Shown piece after piece: positions 20,369 through 28,515 of a DNA stretch of 32,375 nucleotides. Position numbers and translations under genes: made by a program. Origin of the DNA: Acidobacteriaceae bacterium (lineage in GTDB: Bacteria > Acidobacteriota > Terriglobia > Terriglobales > Acidobacteriaceae). The notes below the pieces were generated by a model that saw only the letters and a program-made list of their open reading frames with translations, ran no database searches and was not told the DNA's origin. The stretch spans positions 1 to 32,375 of the forward strand of contig JANXZM010000116.1 in assembly GCA_025355505.1 (NCBI GenBank). The letters are read 5' to 3'. Each line of letters starts with the position of its first letter. Position 1 is the first letter of the stretch.

Positions 20369-22600
20369 TTACCCCACCTCCACCAGCCCATAACTGAGCG
20401 CCCAGCGCGAACGCATTTCTTTGAGGGCTCGATCCATCTCTGCTTTTGATATTTCGGGATTCGGCCCGGAGATCACAAACGCGGCCTCGCGTTTGGCGGC
20501 TTCCAGCAGTTGGCGATCGCGGATGATGTTGGCCACGCGGAAGCTCGGGATGCCCGCCTGCTTGGTCCCGAAAAATTCACCGGGGCCGCGCAGTTCGAGA
20601 TCAAGTTCCGCGATCTGGAAACCATCGTTGGAGCGCACCATCGCGTCGAGACGGCGTTCACCCTCTTCGGAAACTTTCCCACCGCGCATGAGCACACAGT
20701 AGGATTTCGCCGCGCCGCGGCCGATGCGACCGCGGAGCTGGTGGAGCTGCGCTAATCCGAAGCGGTCGGCGTGCTCGATCACCATGACGGTCGCGTTGGG
20801 AACGTCGACGCCGACTTCGATGACCGTCGTAGCGACAAGAATTTCGATCTTGCCCTGCTGAAATTCGCGCATGACATGCTCTTTTTCGCCGGCATCAAGA
20901 CGGCCATGCAGCAAGCCGACATGAAGGTTGGGGAAAATCTTTTCCCGCAACTGCCGGTGCATCTGCTCGGCGGCCTTCAGTTCGCGCTCTTCGTTTTCCT
21001 CGATCACCGGATAAACGACGTAGGCTTGATGTCCGGCGCCAATCTGCTTGCGGACGAAGTCCCAGACTTCGGGCGCGCGCTCGTCGGGCAGGGAGCGGGT
21101 GACAACCGGCGTGCGTCCCGGCGGAAGTTCGTCGAGCACCGAGAGGTCGAGATCGCCGTAGAGTGTGAGGGCAAGGGTGCGCGGGATGGGGGTGGCGGTC
21201 ATGACTAGAACGTCGGGCTCTGGAACTTTGCTTTCGGGGTGGCGTTGGGCGTCCGCGCGCGTCTGGACGCTGCGTTCCTCGGGCCGGGCGGGGACGCCCG
21301 GCGCTCCACGATCCTCCGTTTTTTTCATGAGCTTGAGGCGTTGCATGACTCCGAAGCGATGTTGCTCATCCACTACGACGAGGCCGAGATTTTCGAATTC
21401 GACGCCATCCTGAATCAGCGCGTGCGTCCCGATGACAAGTTGCGCGCTGCCTTGCTTGATGTGGCGGCGCACGTTGCGTTTGCGATCCTGTTCGAGTGAG
21501 CCGGTGAGGAGCACGATGCGGTATCCGGCTCGTTCGAGAATCTGGCGGGCGGAAAAATAATGTTGCTGCGCCAGAATTTCAGTCGGCGCCATCAACGCGA
21601 CCTGGTAGCCGTTTTCAATGGCAATGATCGCGGCCTGGAAGGCCACAATGGTTTTGCCCGATCCCACGTCGCCCTGCAGCAGCCGACGCATGGGGCAAGG
21701 CGTCTGCATGTCGGTGGCAATTTCTTTCAGCACTCGCTTCTGCGCAGCCGTTGGATGAAACGGGAGTATCTTCTTAATCGTCTCGCGAACGCCCTTGTTC
21801 AGCTGGAACGCGATTCCGGGTTGCGCCTTCTGCTCTTGGCGCTTCAGTTCCAGCCCCAGTTGGATGAAAAACAGTTCGTCGAAGATCATTCTTATGTGTG
21901 CCGGCGTGCGCGACGATTGCAGATCGGTAAAGCTTTCACCGGCATCCGGCCAGTGAACTTTCGATAACGCCTCGGGCAGAGACACGAGGCTGAGATGGGC
22001 GCGCACCGCAGCCGGAATTGGATCGGGAAGCTCGGGATTCAAATTGTCGAGCGTCCATCGGATAATGCGCCGGAACCAGCGCGGCGTGAGCTTGCCCTGG
22101 CCAGTCGATTCATAGATTGGAACAATCCTTCCAATCTCCAGCGAGGCCGCTGCTTTTTTTTCGGCCTCGTCGGCGCCGCCCTCTTCGTTGATGTCGCCGA
22201 GAATCTCGAATTGCGGCTGCATGATCTGCAGGTGGCCGTCGCGATCCTCTTCGACCTTGCCATAGAGGGCGACCATCTGTCCGGCCTGGAAACGGTCCTG
22301 AAGATACGCAGCGTTGAACCACAGGCACTTCAACTTTGTGCGCCCCTGTCCGACTGTGAGTTGAAAGATGGGCATGCGGCTTGTGCGAAACACTTCCGAG
22401 TTGCGGACTTCAGCTATCACCGTCGCCATTTCTCCGGCGCGCAGTTCGGCCACTGAACGCGGGTTCAGACGGTCTTCATAGCGGAAGGGCAGGTAGTGCA
22501 GCAGGTCGTCGACGGTCGCAAGGCCCTTGGCGCCAAGCACCTCGGCGAGGCGCGGGCCAATGCCTTTCACAAACTGCACTGGAGTGGAAGGTTCCAGCAT
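20369..22600 (-). CDS. recG: ATP-dependent DNA helicase RecG with an extra insert
   Basis: RecG remodels stalled forks and branched recombination intermediates. With the ATG at 22600 (MLEPSTPVQFVKGIGPRLAE) the product has 743 residues. An N-terminal HhH/wedge-OB region is followed by Walker A GDVGSGKTIVAF, LMAPTEILAQQHY, GTHALIQDGVEF, DEQHRFGVMQRLKLM, motif III TATPIPRTLAL, LLHGRLDAGEKEHVM, VATTVIEVGVDVPNATVM and QLRGRIGRG, all intact. Between DEQHRFGVMQRLKLMKK and PDVLVMTATPIPR about 34 residues are added (TEDRGAPGVPARPEERSVQT and following), where family members usually have a few. This insert is encoded by a REP-like element. The open frame to 22669 also derives from such an element, so I reject that start. 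Confidence 0.95.
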   Translation of the reverse strand: MLEPSTPVQFVKGIGPRLAEVLGAKGLATVDDLLHYLPFRYEDRLNPRSVAELRAGEMATVIAEVRNSEVFRTSRMPIFQLTVGQGRTKLKCLWFNAAYLQDRFQAGQMVALYGKVEEDRDGHLQIMQPQFEILGDINEEGGADEAEKKAAASLEIGRIVPIYESTGQGKLTPRWFRRIIRWTLDNLNPELPDPIPAAVRAHLSLVSLPEALSKVHWPDAGESFTDLQSSRTPAHIRMIFDELFFIQLGLELKRQEQKAQPGIAFQLNKGVRETIKKILPFHPTAAQKRVLKEIATDMQTPCPMRRLLQGDVGSGKTIVAFQAAIIAIENGYQVALMAPTEILAQQHYFSARQILERAGYRIVLLTGSLEQDRKRNVRRHIKQGSAQLVIGTHALIQDGVEFENLGLVVVDEQHRFGVMQRLKLMKKTEDRGAPGVPARPEERSVQTRADAQRHPESKVPEPDVLVMTATPIPRTLALTLYGDLDLSVLDELPPGRTPVVTRSLPDERAPEVWDFVRKQIGAGHQAYVVYPVIEENEERELKAAEQMHRQLREKIFPNLHVGLLHGRLDAGEKEHVMREFQQGKIEILVATTVIEVGVDVPNATVMVIEHADRFGLAQLHQLRGRIGRGAAKSYCVLMRGGKVSEEGERRLDAMVRSNDGFQIAELDLELRGPGEFFGTKQAGIPSFRVANIIRDRQLLEAAKREAAFVISGPNPEISKAEMDRALKEMRSRWALSYGLVEVG
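21218..21319 (-). repeat. REP-like element inside the recG reading frame, copy C
   Basis: Plus-strand 21283-21302 is the same 20-base hairpin (GCCGGGCGGGGACGCCCGGC) found in the spacers at 3525 and 5222, followed by GCTCCAC as at 29072. On the coding strand it begins GTGGAGCGCCGGGCGTCC and is read as RGAPGVPARP. The neighbouring GCGTCC/GGACGC pair (about 21250-21270) may be part of it. Confidence 0.85.
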
Positions 22601-22621
22601 GGTAAGCGATGTTAGCAGGCG

Positions 22622-22654
22622 CGCTGGAACGACGGGCGTCCTCGCCCGTCCACC
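22622..22654. repeat. REP-like element, copy D
   Basis: GACGGGCG-TCCT-CGCCCGTC (22631-22650), flanked by CTGGAAC and CAC, lies directly upstream of the recG start. It has the same 8-bp-stem, four-base-loop design as the other copies. Confidence 0.7.
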
Positions 22655-22734
22655 GCGCGCCTTGCCCACTGCCGCTTACCTATCAATTAAACTCATTTCG
22701 TCATGTTTAAACGTATTTTGCCTGCGCCCCTCCC

Positions 22735-23805
22735 ATGCTGAAGCCGCGCGAAACGATTGCCGGACTCCGCCCTTACCACTCGCCGATCGTGAGCCGCGCC
22801 GGACTGAGTCTCGATCTCAATGAGAGCATGGCTGGATGTTCGCCACGCGTGCTGGCAAGGCTGCGCTCGCTTTCGGCAGACGAACTGTCGCTGTACCCCG
22901 AGCGCGAGGTGGGCGAGCGGCTAGTCGCGAGTTTTTTGCACCTGGGGCCCGAACAAGTGTTGCTGACCAACGGAATGGATGAGGCGTTGTCGCTGCTTTT
23001 CAACGCTTACCTCGGACCCGGCGACGAACTGCTGTTTGCCGACCCGACTTTCGTGATGTATCCCATGCTGGGCGCAGCGCAGGGTGCGCAAGTGGTTCGC
23101 GTGCAGTCATGCGAAGACTTGACGCTTCCTGTCGCCGATTTGCTGGCACGAATTTCGCCGCGCACCCGCCTGATCGCCATCGCGAACCCCAACAATCCCA
23201 CTGGCCTTGCAGCTTCGCGCGTCAACTTACTCAAGATCGTGGAAGCAGCGCCCGACGTGGCAGTGCTGGTGGACGAAGCTTACTTCGAGTTTTGCGGCGC
23301 GGCACTGACCTGCAGGACAATGATCTTGGACCTGGCGCGCCACCCGAACCTCTTCGTCGGGCGCACGTTTTCGAAAGCCTACGGACTTGCCGGCCTGCGC
23401 CTCGGAGTGCTGGCCGGCGCCGCCGAGCAGATCGACTACCTGCGGCGGCTCAGCTTGCCATTCAACGTGAATTCCGTGGCGCTGGCGTGTCTCGAAGAAG
23501 CGCTGGCTGACCGATCATTCGTAAGTGAGCACATCGCGCAGGTGAAGCGGGAACGCAAACGTCTGGAGCGACTATGCAACGAACTGGGCCTGCGCTTCTG
23601 GCCAAGTCAGACGAATTTCGTTTTGGTGCGAGTCGGGGCGCAAGCAAAGACATTTGTGGAGGCGATGCAGCAGCGCGGCATTCTGGTACGCGATGCGTCG
23701 GCCAACCCAGGGTGCAACGGATGCGTTCGGATTACCGTCGGGACGCCGAGACAAATGGATGGAGTACTGCAGGCAATTCGCGAGGCGGTCGCGGAAACTT
23801 CGTAA
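22735..23805 (+). CDS. hisC: Histidinol-phosphate aminotransferase (class I/II)
   Basis: A PLP enzyme of 356 residues that converts imidazole acetol phosphate and glutamate to histidinol phosphate. Motifs: SLDLNES at the N-terminus, LSLYPERE, LTNGMDEALSLLF, FADPTFVMYPMLG, ANPNNPTG (substrate/PLP contact), VLVDEAYFEF (PLP-binding Asp and Tyr), and RTFSKAYGLAGLRLGVL with the Schiff-base lysine. The C-terminal LRFWPSQTNFVLVRVG and VRITVGTPRQMDGVL also match HisC. The related threonine-phosphate decarboxylase CobD cannot be fully excluded, but the SKAYGLAGLRLG signature favours HisC. No other his gene is adjacent. There is no clear ribosome binding site before the ATG. Confidence 0.88.
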   Translation: MLKPRETIAGLRPYHSPIVSRAGLSLDLNESMAGCSPRVLARLRSLSADELSLYPEREVGERLVASFLHLGPEQVLLTNGMDEALSLLFNAYLGPGDELLFADPTFVMYPMLGAAQGAQVVRVQSCEDLTLPVADLLARISPRTRLIAIANPNNPTGLAASRVNLLKIVEAAPDVAVLVDEAYFEFCGAALTCRTMILDLARHPNLFVGRTFSKAYGLAGLRLGVLAGAAEQIDYLRRLSLPFNVNSVALACLEEALADRSFVSEHIAQVKRERKRLERLCNELGLRFWPSQTNFVLVRVGAQAKTFVEAMQQRGILVRDASANPGCNGCVRITVGTPRQMDGVLQAIREAVAETS

Positions 23806-23877
23806 GATTTCGATCAGGCCCTCGCTTGAGGGGCAACAGTTCGAGACAACGGTTCGAAGAGATCAAGGTCAAAAGCA

Positions 23878-23895
23878 GCGGACAGGAGTGTCCGC
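23878..23895. repeat. Palindromic repeat GCGGACA-GGAG-TGTCCGC, copy 3
   Basis: Identical to 322-339, with the similar flanks GGTCAAA before and CTACAC after. It lies in the hisC-DUF486 spacer. Confidence 0.75.
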
Positions 23896-23956
23896 TCTAC
23901 ACAACGGAAAGAAACGAGGGGTACAGCCGCAGTCCCGAATCAGGCAATATATCCGC

Positions 23957-24286
23957 ATGACCACGATCCTGCTCCTGACCCTGTCCAACATCTTCATGAC
24001 CTTCGCCTGGTATGGCCATCTGAAGTACCGGCACGTGCCGCTGTTCAAGGTGATCGTCATCAGTTGGCTGATCGCCTTCGCGGAATACTGTTTTCAGGTA
24101 CCCGCGAACCGCATCGGCTCCTACGAGTTCACGACAGCGCAGTTGAAGACCATCCAGGAGGTCATCACTTTGACGGTGTTTTCGATCTTCTCGGTCTGGT
24201 ATCTCAAAGAACCGCTGAAGTGGAACTACTTTGTGGGCTTTGCCATGATGATCGGCGCCGTCGCGGTCATTTTCAAGAAGTGGTGA
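23957..24286 (+). CDS. DUF486 family small membrane protein
   Basis: A 109-residue integral membrane protein with four hydrophobic segments, at about residues 3-20, 28-46, 68-82 and 90-106. Features of the DUF486/drug-metabolite-transporter-like family are NIFMTFAWYGHLKY, SWLIAFAEYCFQVPANRIGS, and FTTAQLKTIQEVITLTVFS with WYLKEPLKWNYF. The function is unknown. The frame is open 100 codons further upstream, but that part reads through hisC's end and a repeat, so I place the start at the ATG at 23957, which matches the family N-terminus. No Shine-Dalgarno is visible. Confidence 0.88.
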   Translation: MTTILLLTLSNIFMTFAWYGHLKYRHVPLFKVIVISWLIAFAEYCFQVPANRIGSYEFTTAQLKTIQEVITLTVFSIFSVWYLKEPLKWNYFVGFAMMIGAVAVIFKKW

Positions 24287-24332
24287 GGCCAGGCAAACTG
24301 GCGGGGGCAGTGGGTCAATTTACGAAACCGTT

Positions 24333-24400
24333 AACCACGAAGGAAACGCCCGAGACCAAAAGCCTTCGTGATACTTCGTGTCCTGGTGGTTCAGGGTTTT
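24333..24400. repeat. Dispersed element 'TTAACCACGAAGG...CTTCGTG...GGTGGTT'
   Basis: Left end AACCACGAAGG and right end CTTCGTGTCCTGGTGGTT are inverse complements with small gaps, around a centre with AGCCTTCGTG. It lies between the DUF486 and ETF-QO genes. Confidence 0.6.
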
Positions 24401-24454
24401 GTGGGTTGCATCATGAAAGTGACCAATTACCCAGCGAGAGGGTGATGCACTGCC

Positions 24455-24472
24455 GATACGGTTTCCCGTATC
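24455..24472. repeat. Hairpin upstream of the ETF-QO gene
   Basis: GATACGG-TTTC-CCGTATC, a perfect 7-bp stem with a four-base loop, 72 bases before the start codon. A leader element or weak terminator is possible. Confidence 0.4.
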
Positions 24473-24543
24473 ATAAGGGAGTTTTCTGAAATGCGCGCGG
24501 CGTACGTTACAAGCTAAGAGCTAAAAGCCAAAGGCCGACCTTC

Positions 24544-26271
24544 ATGCTGATCTTCCGCAAGCCACTGCCCAACGTGGAGCATCCCGAAATGCCAGCCGAT
24601 GTCGTCATCGTCGGCGGCGGACCCGCGGGCATGGCCTGCGCGCTGCGGCTTTCGCAGTTGATCGACGAGCACAACGCGCGCCATCCCGAATCTCCGCTCA
24701 GCAAAGAAAATATCTATGTGCTCGAAAAGGCGCGGGAGGCCGGACAGCATTGTCTTTCCGGCGCGCTCCTCGATCCGCGCTCCATGAAAGAACTTTTGCC
24801 GGGATTTGAAAGCGAAGCCCCGCTCGACGCCGTGGTTCACAAAGAAGCCGTCCACTTTCTCACGCGCACGGGGCATTACAAGCTTCCCATCACACCTCCG
24901 CCGCTGCAGGATCACGGCAACTACGTCATCTCGATCAACCGCTTCGTGAAGTGGATGGCGGGCAAAGTGGAAGCAGCAGGCATCACAATTTTCACAGGCT
25001 TCGCCGGATCGGAACTGCTCTACGACGGCGATCGAGTTACGGGCGTGCGCACCGACGACAAGGGCGTCGACAAACAGAACCGGCAGAAATCGAATTTCGA
25101 GCCGGGCTACGACGTGAAGGCGAAAGTAGTTGTGCTCGCCGAAGGCACCCGCGGATCGCTCACCAAGCAGCTCATCCAGAAGTTCGACCTGATGAAAGAC
25201 CGCAACCCGCAGACCTACGGCGTGGGCGTGAAAGAGTTATGGGAAGTGCCGTCTGGCCGCATCCAGGCGGGCGAAGTCATCTACACGATGGGTTATCCGC
25301 TGACCACGAAAGAATACGGCGGCGCGTTCATCTATGGTTCGGAAGACAAGGACTCGAAAGCAAACATCGTATCGCTCGGCTTCGTTACGGGACTCGACTA
25401 CCACGACCCGCGCCTGGACCCGCAGCATGTGCTGCAGGCGTTGAAGCAGCATCCTTTTATTGCGGACCTGCTCACCGGCGGCAAGATGATGCGCTACGGC
25501 GCCAAATCGCTTCCCTATGGCGGATGGTGGTCGCTGCCGCCGCTCGGCGGAAACGGATGGATGATCATCGGCGACTCGGCCGGCTTCCTGAATTCCGCGC
25601 GCCTGAAAGGAATTCATCTTGCGATCAAGAGCGGAATGCTGGCGGCGGAAACAGCGTTCGAAGCGCTGGTGAAATCCGACTCGTCCGCGGCAACGCTCGG
25701 CAAGTTTCATCGCCGCGTCGAAACCAGTTGGATTCACGATGAGCTGTGGCCGGTGCGCAACTTCCACCAGGGATTCAAGAAGGGCATGGTCGCCGGCATG
25801 TTCAACGCCGTGCTGCAGGAACTTTTCGACGGCGGCCTTAGCAACCGCGTGCCCTCACATGCCGGGCACGAAAACTTACGGCCGGTTACCAGTCTGCCCG
25901 CCGATGGAGGCCCGGAAGCGCACATGCTTGGCCCCGCCAAGGGCGATGGCAAGCTCACCTTCGACAAACTCACCGACCTCTATCATTCCGGGACCAAGCA
26001 CGAAGAAGATCAGCCGGCGCACTTACTGATTCAAGATACGAACATCTGCAATGAGCGATGCGTGAAAGAGTTTGGCAACCCGTGCCAGAACTTCTGCCCG
26101 GCGAACGTCTACGAGATGGTGGACGACCCCGGCGCGCCCCATGGCAAGCGCATCAGCCTGAATCCCGCGAACTGCGTGCACTGCAAGACCTGCGACATTC
26201 AGGATCCCTACCAGATCATTACCTGGGTTCCACCCGAGGGTGGCGGCGGTCCGAATTACGATGGGATGTAA
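24544..26271 (+). CDS. Electron transfer flavoprotein-ubiquinone oxidoreductase (ETF-QO)
   Basis: ETF-QO passes electrons from reduced ETF, fed by fatty- and amino-acid oxidation, to the quinone pool at the inner membrane. The 575 residues have the N-terminal FAD site VVIVGGGPAGMACALRL, EKAREAGQHCLSGALLDPRS, AEGTRGSLTKQLI, and IIGDSAGFLNSARLKGIHLA (second FAD contact). The C-terminal [4Fe-4S] domain has the cysteines CNERC...CQNFCPANVYE and NCVHCKTCDIQDPYQIITWV, ending PPEGGGGPNYDGM as in the family. Length is normal. No etfA or etfB is present in the window. The ATG at 24544 matches the usual N-terminus; no strong Shine-Dalgarno is visible. Confidence 0.96.
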   Translation: MLIFRKPLPNVEHPEMPADVVIVGGGPAGMACALRLSQLIDEHNARHPESPLSKENIYVLEKAREAGQHCLSGALLDPRSMKELLPGFESEAPLDAVVHKEAVHFLTRTGHYKLPITPPPLQDHGNYVISINRFVKWMAGKVEAAGITIFTGFAGSELLYDGDRVTGVRTDDKGVDKQNRQKSNFEPGYDVKAKVVVLAEGTRGSLTKQLIQKFDLMKDRNPQTYGVGVKELWEVPSGRIQAGEVIYTMGYPLTTKEYGGAFIYGSEDKDSKANIVSLGFVTGLDYHDPRLDPQHVLQALKQHPFIADLLTGGKMMRYGAKSLPYGGWWSLPPLGGNGWMIIGDSAGFLNSARLKGIHLAIKSGMLAAETAFEALVKSDSSAATLGKFHRRVETSWIHDELWPVRNFHQGFKKGMVAGMFNAVLQELFDGGLSNRVPSHAGHENLRPVTSLPADGGPEAHMLGPAKGDGKLTFDKLTDLYHSGTKHEEDQPAHLLIQDTNICNERCVKEFGNPCQNFCPANVYEMVDDPGAPHGKRISLNPANCVHCKTCDIQDPYQIITWVPPEGGGGPNYDGM

Positions 26272-26509
26272 GGAGAGCGGCGAAAAGCTGGAGGCTGCCA
26301 GCTATAGACTGGTTCCCCTCCTCGTCCGGGTATATACTGCTCCCGTACTTTTGCGGTAACCCGACTATGGCCGGGCACGGGGCACATTCATAATTTTCTA
26401 AGCTCCGTGAATAGAACGCTGGCACAGGATAATTAATGTCATTCGTCCTGGACGGCCGGCGGGGGCGGGAACCGCTGGAGCGGCACCTTCCCCGAGAGAG
26501 GTCTTACTC

Positions 26510-27616
26510 GTGGACGTCCTACTTATTCGTTCTCTGTTTGTCCTCATCGTCGGTATCATCTGCTATCTCATTCATCCGTTTAACCTGCCCTCAAGCCTTA
26601 ATGGCGCCGTCGGTCTGTTGATCGGCAGCGCCATCATCGTGTTTGAGTGGAGGTTGCGCGCGATCAGCCTGAAGCGCCTGATTGGAGCTGCCATCGGCAG
26701 CGTGCTCGGCATCATTGGCGCTTATTTTTTCGCGCTCGTCATTCGCAACAGCCTCTCTCCGAGCCCTATGCAAAGTTTTCTGCAGATCATGGTCATGTTG
26801 GTCATGGCCTACGTGGGATTGGCGGTCGGCGCCAACAAAGGCGACATGCTCAATCTGGCGGCGCTCGGCGGGATCTTCGGCGGCGAAAAATCGGGCAGGA
26901 AGAGTTTTAAGATACTGGACACCAGCGTCATTATCGACGGCCGCATCGCCGATATTGCCGAAACCGGGTTCCTCGACGGACTGATTGTGATTCCGCAGTT
27001 CGTGCTCCGCGAATTGCAACTGGTGGCCGATTCCGCCGACTCGCTCAAACGCAATCGCGGACGCCGCGGCCTCGACATCCTGCAGCGCCTCCAGAAAACG
27101 GCTTCCGTCCAGATCCAGATCGTGGAGGACGACTTTCCCAGCGTCCGCGAAGTCGATATGAAGCTCATCGAACTGGCCAAGCTGTATGAAGGCAAGATCA
27201 TCACCAACGACTTCAACCTCAACAAAATCGCGCAGTTGCAGGGCGTGGCGGTGCTCAACATCAACGAGCTGGCTAACTCGCTCAAACCCATCGTTCTACC
27301 CGGCGAAGTGATGCGGGTATTCATCCTGAAGGAAGGAAAAGAGTACAACCAGGGCGTCGCCTATCTCGATGACGGCACCATGGTGGTGGTCGATAACGCG
27401 CGGAAAATGATTGGCAAGACGATCGACATCTCGGTGACCTCGGTCCTGCAAACCACTGCGGGCAAGATGATCTTTGGCAAGTGGGATGAGCGCGGGGCGG
27501 GCCACCGCGAGTCCAAGTCGCCACCACCGGTAGCCGTGCCTACGGCGGCGGCGGCCAGTGAAGCGCCCTCCGACCCAGGAAAAAAGCCGGCGGTTGCCGA
27601 CCGGGCAGCTGACTAG
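26510..27616 (+). CDS. PIN/TRAM-domain membrane protein, YacL family
   Basis: A 368-residue protein with four transmembrane segments (about residues 5-22, 30-46, 57-79, 88-108). A PIN-type nuclease domain follows (KILDTSVIIDGRIADIAETG, IIPQFVLRELQ in part, KIITNDFNLNKIAQLQGVAV) with the metal-binding aspartates in LDTSVIIDGR and TNDFN. A TRAM domain comes next (VFILKEGKEYNQGVAYLDDG, TMVVVDNARKMIGK) and a Pro/Ala-rich tail. This is the YacL architecture; PIN domains cut RNA and TRAM binds it, but the substrate is unknown. The start is a GTG at 26510 with GAGAGG nine bases upstream. ispD follows 144 bases later, matching the yacL-ispD-ispF order of Bacillus. Confidence 0.9.
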   Translation: MDVLLIRSLFVLIVGIICYLIHPFNLPSSLNGAVGLLIGSAIIVFEWRLRAISLKRLIGAAIGSVLGIIGAYFFALVIRNSLSPSPMQSFLQIMVMLVMAYVGLAVGANKGDMLNLAALGGIFGGEKSGRKSFKILDTSVIIDGRIADIAETGFLDGLIVIPQFVLRELQLVADSADSLKRNRGRRGLDILQRLQKTASVQIQIVEDDFPSVREVDMKLIELAKLYEGKIITNDFNLNKIAQLQGVAVLNINELANSLKPIVLPGEVMRVFILKEGKEYNQGVAYLDDGTMVVVDNARKMIGKTIDISVTSVLQTTAGKMIFGKWDERGAGHRESKSPPPVAVPTAAAASEAPSDPGKKPAVADRAAD

Positions 27617-27648
27617 AACTGGGCTTAACCGCTGTGGTGTAGAGACTG

Positions 27649-27690
27649 GGCTTGCCGCGTTTCACTCTGCGGCATGAGGCGCGGCAAGCC
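27649..27690. repeat. Palindromic element between the yacL-like gene and ispD
   Basis: GGCTTGCCGCG and its exact complement (11 bp) enclose 20 bases. A flanking TGTAGAGAC/GTCGCTAC suggests further pairing. No T-run follows, so it looks like another dispersed palindrome. Confidence 0.65.
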
Positions 27691-27744
27691 GCGTCGCTAC
27701 GGGAAAATCTAAGGCCGTTACATCTCAAAGCCTGGCGCCTGTAC

Positions 27745-27750
27745 TATACT
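27745..27750 (+). promoter_or_regulatory. -10-like hexamer before ispD
   Basis: TATACT ends ten bases before the ispD ATG, allowing a leader of only about three or four bases. No clear -35 was found and no Shine-Dalgarno is present. Confidence 0.35.
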
Positions 27751-27760
27751 GATCGCCCCT

Positions 27761-28507
27761 ATGAAGGTATTTGTGATTGTTCCGGCGGCGGGACTGGGCA
27801 CGCGCATGGCGTCGCCGTCGGCGGCGCAGTCCAGGAAAAAAGCGTCCAGCAAACAGTTCAAAGAACTGGGCGGGGTGCCCATTCTTGTCCACACGCTGCG
27901 TAAGTTCGCCGCCGCGCCGGCGGTTTACGAAATCATCGTCGCTCTGCGCAAAGACGAAATTGCCGGCTTTCGCACTCAGGTCGAAAAGCAGTACCCGGAA
28001 ATTCTGAGCAAGCGCCTGCAGATGGTCGAAGGCGGCGAGCATCGTCAGGACTCGGTGGCAAACGCACTGGCCCGAACAGCGGCCGATCCGGAAGATATCG
28101 TGCTGGTGCACGATGCCGTTCGCCCGTTTGTTACGCCCGAAATCATTGGCAACGTGATCGAGGCGGCGCACAAACATGGAGCCGCCATCGCGGGCTGGCC
28201 GGCGGTGGACACCGTGAAACAGGTGGAACGAACCGCGGAAGGCGCACTGATCAAAGCCACCATCCCGCGCGCGAGCATCGTGATGGCGCAAACGCCGCAG
28301 GGCTTTCGCTACGACATCCTGAAGAAAGCTTTTGATGACGCCGTCACCGACGGCTTCCTCGGTACCGACGAGGCTTCGCTGATCGAGCGCGCCAGCCTGC
28401 CGGTGGTAGTCGTAATGGGATCGCCGCGCAATATAAAAATCACGACGCCAGCCGACATGGAACTGGCGGAGTTCTATCTGCATCACGAAGACGGGAACAG
28501 ACATTGA
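27761..28507 (+). CDS. ispD: 2-C-methyl-D-erythritol 4-phosphate cytidylyltransferase IspD
   Basis: IspD couples MEP with CTP, the third step of the MEP isoprenoid pathway. The 248-residue protein has the nucleotide-binding start VFVIVPAAGLGTRM, KKASSKQFKELGGVPIL, the EGGEHRQDSVANAL loop, VLVHDAVRPFVTPEII, GWPAVDTVKQV, and PQGFRYDILKKAF, with TDEASLIERASLPVVVVMGS near the end. A short insert (ASPSAAQSRKKASS) sits in the loop between GTRM and KQF, longer than in E. coli, but the key basic residues remain. Its stop codon overlaps a possible ispF start, implying co-transcription. Confidence 0.96.
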   Translation: MKVFVIVPAAGLGTRMASPSAAQSRKKASSKQFKELGGVPILVHTLRKFAAAPAVYEIIVALRKDEIAGFRTQVEKQYPEILSKRLQMVEGGEHRQDSVANALARTAADPEDIVLVHDAVRPFVTPEIIGNVIEAAHKHGAAIAGWPAVDTVKQVERTAEGALIKATIPRASIVMAQTPQGFRYDILKKAFDDAVTDGFLGTDEASLIERASLPVVVVMGSPRNIKITTPADMELAEFYLHHEDGNRH

Positions 28508-28515
28508 AAGGTGAA

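Noticed and set aside
22601-22669. Longer RecG start at 22669
   Set aside because: The extra 23 residues derive from REP-like copy D; MLEPSTPVQFVKGIGPRLAE matches the family start.
23654-23956. Upstream extension of the DUF486 protein (101 codons)
   Set aside because: It overlaps the end of hisC in another frame and a palindromic repeat; the family N-terminus is at 23957.
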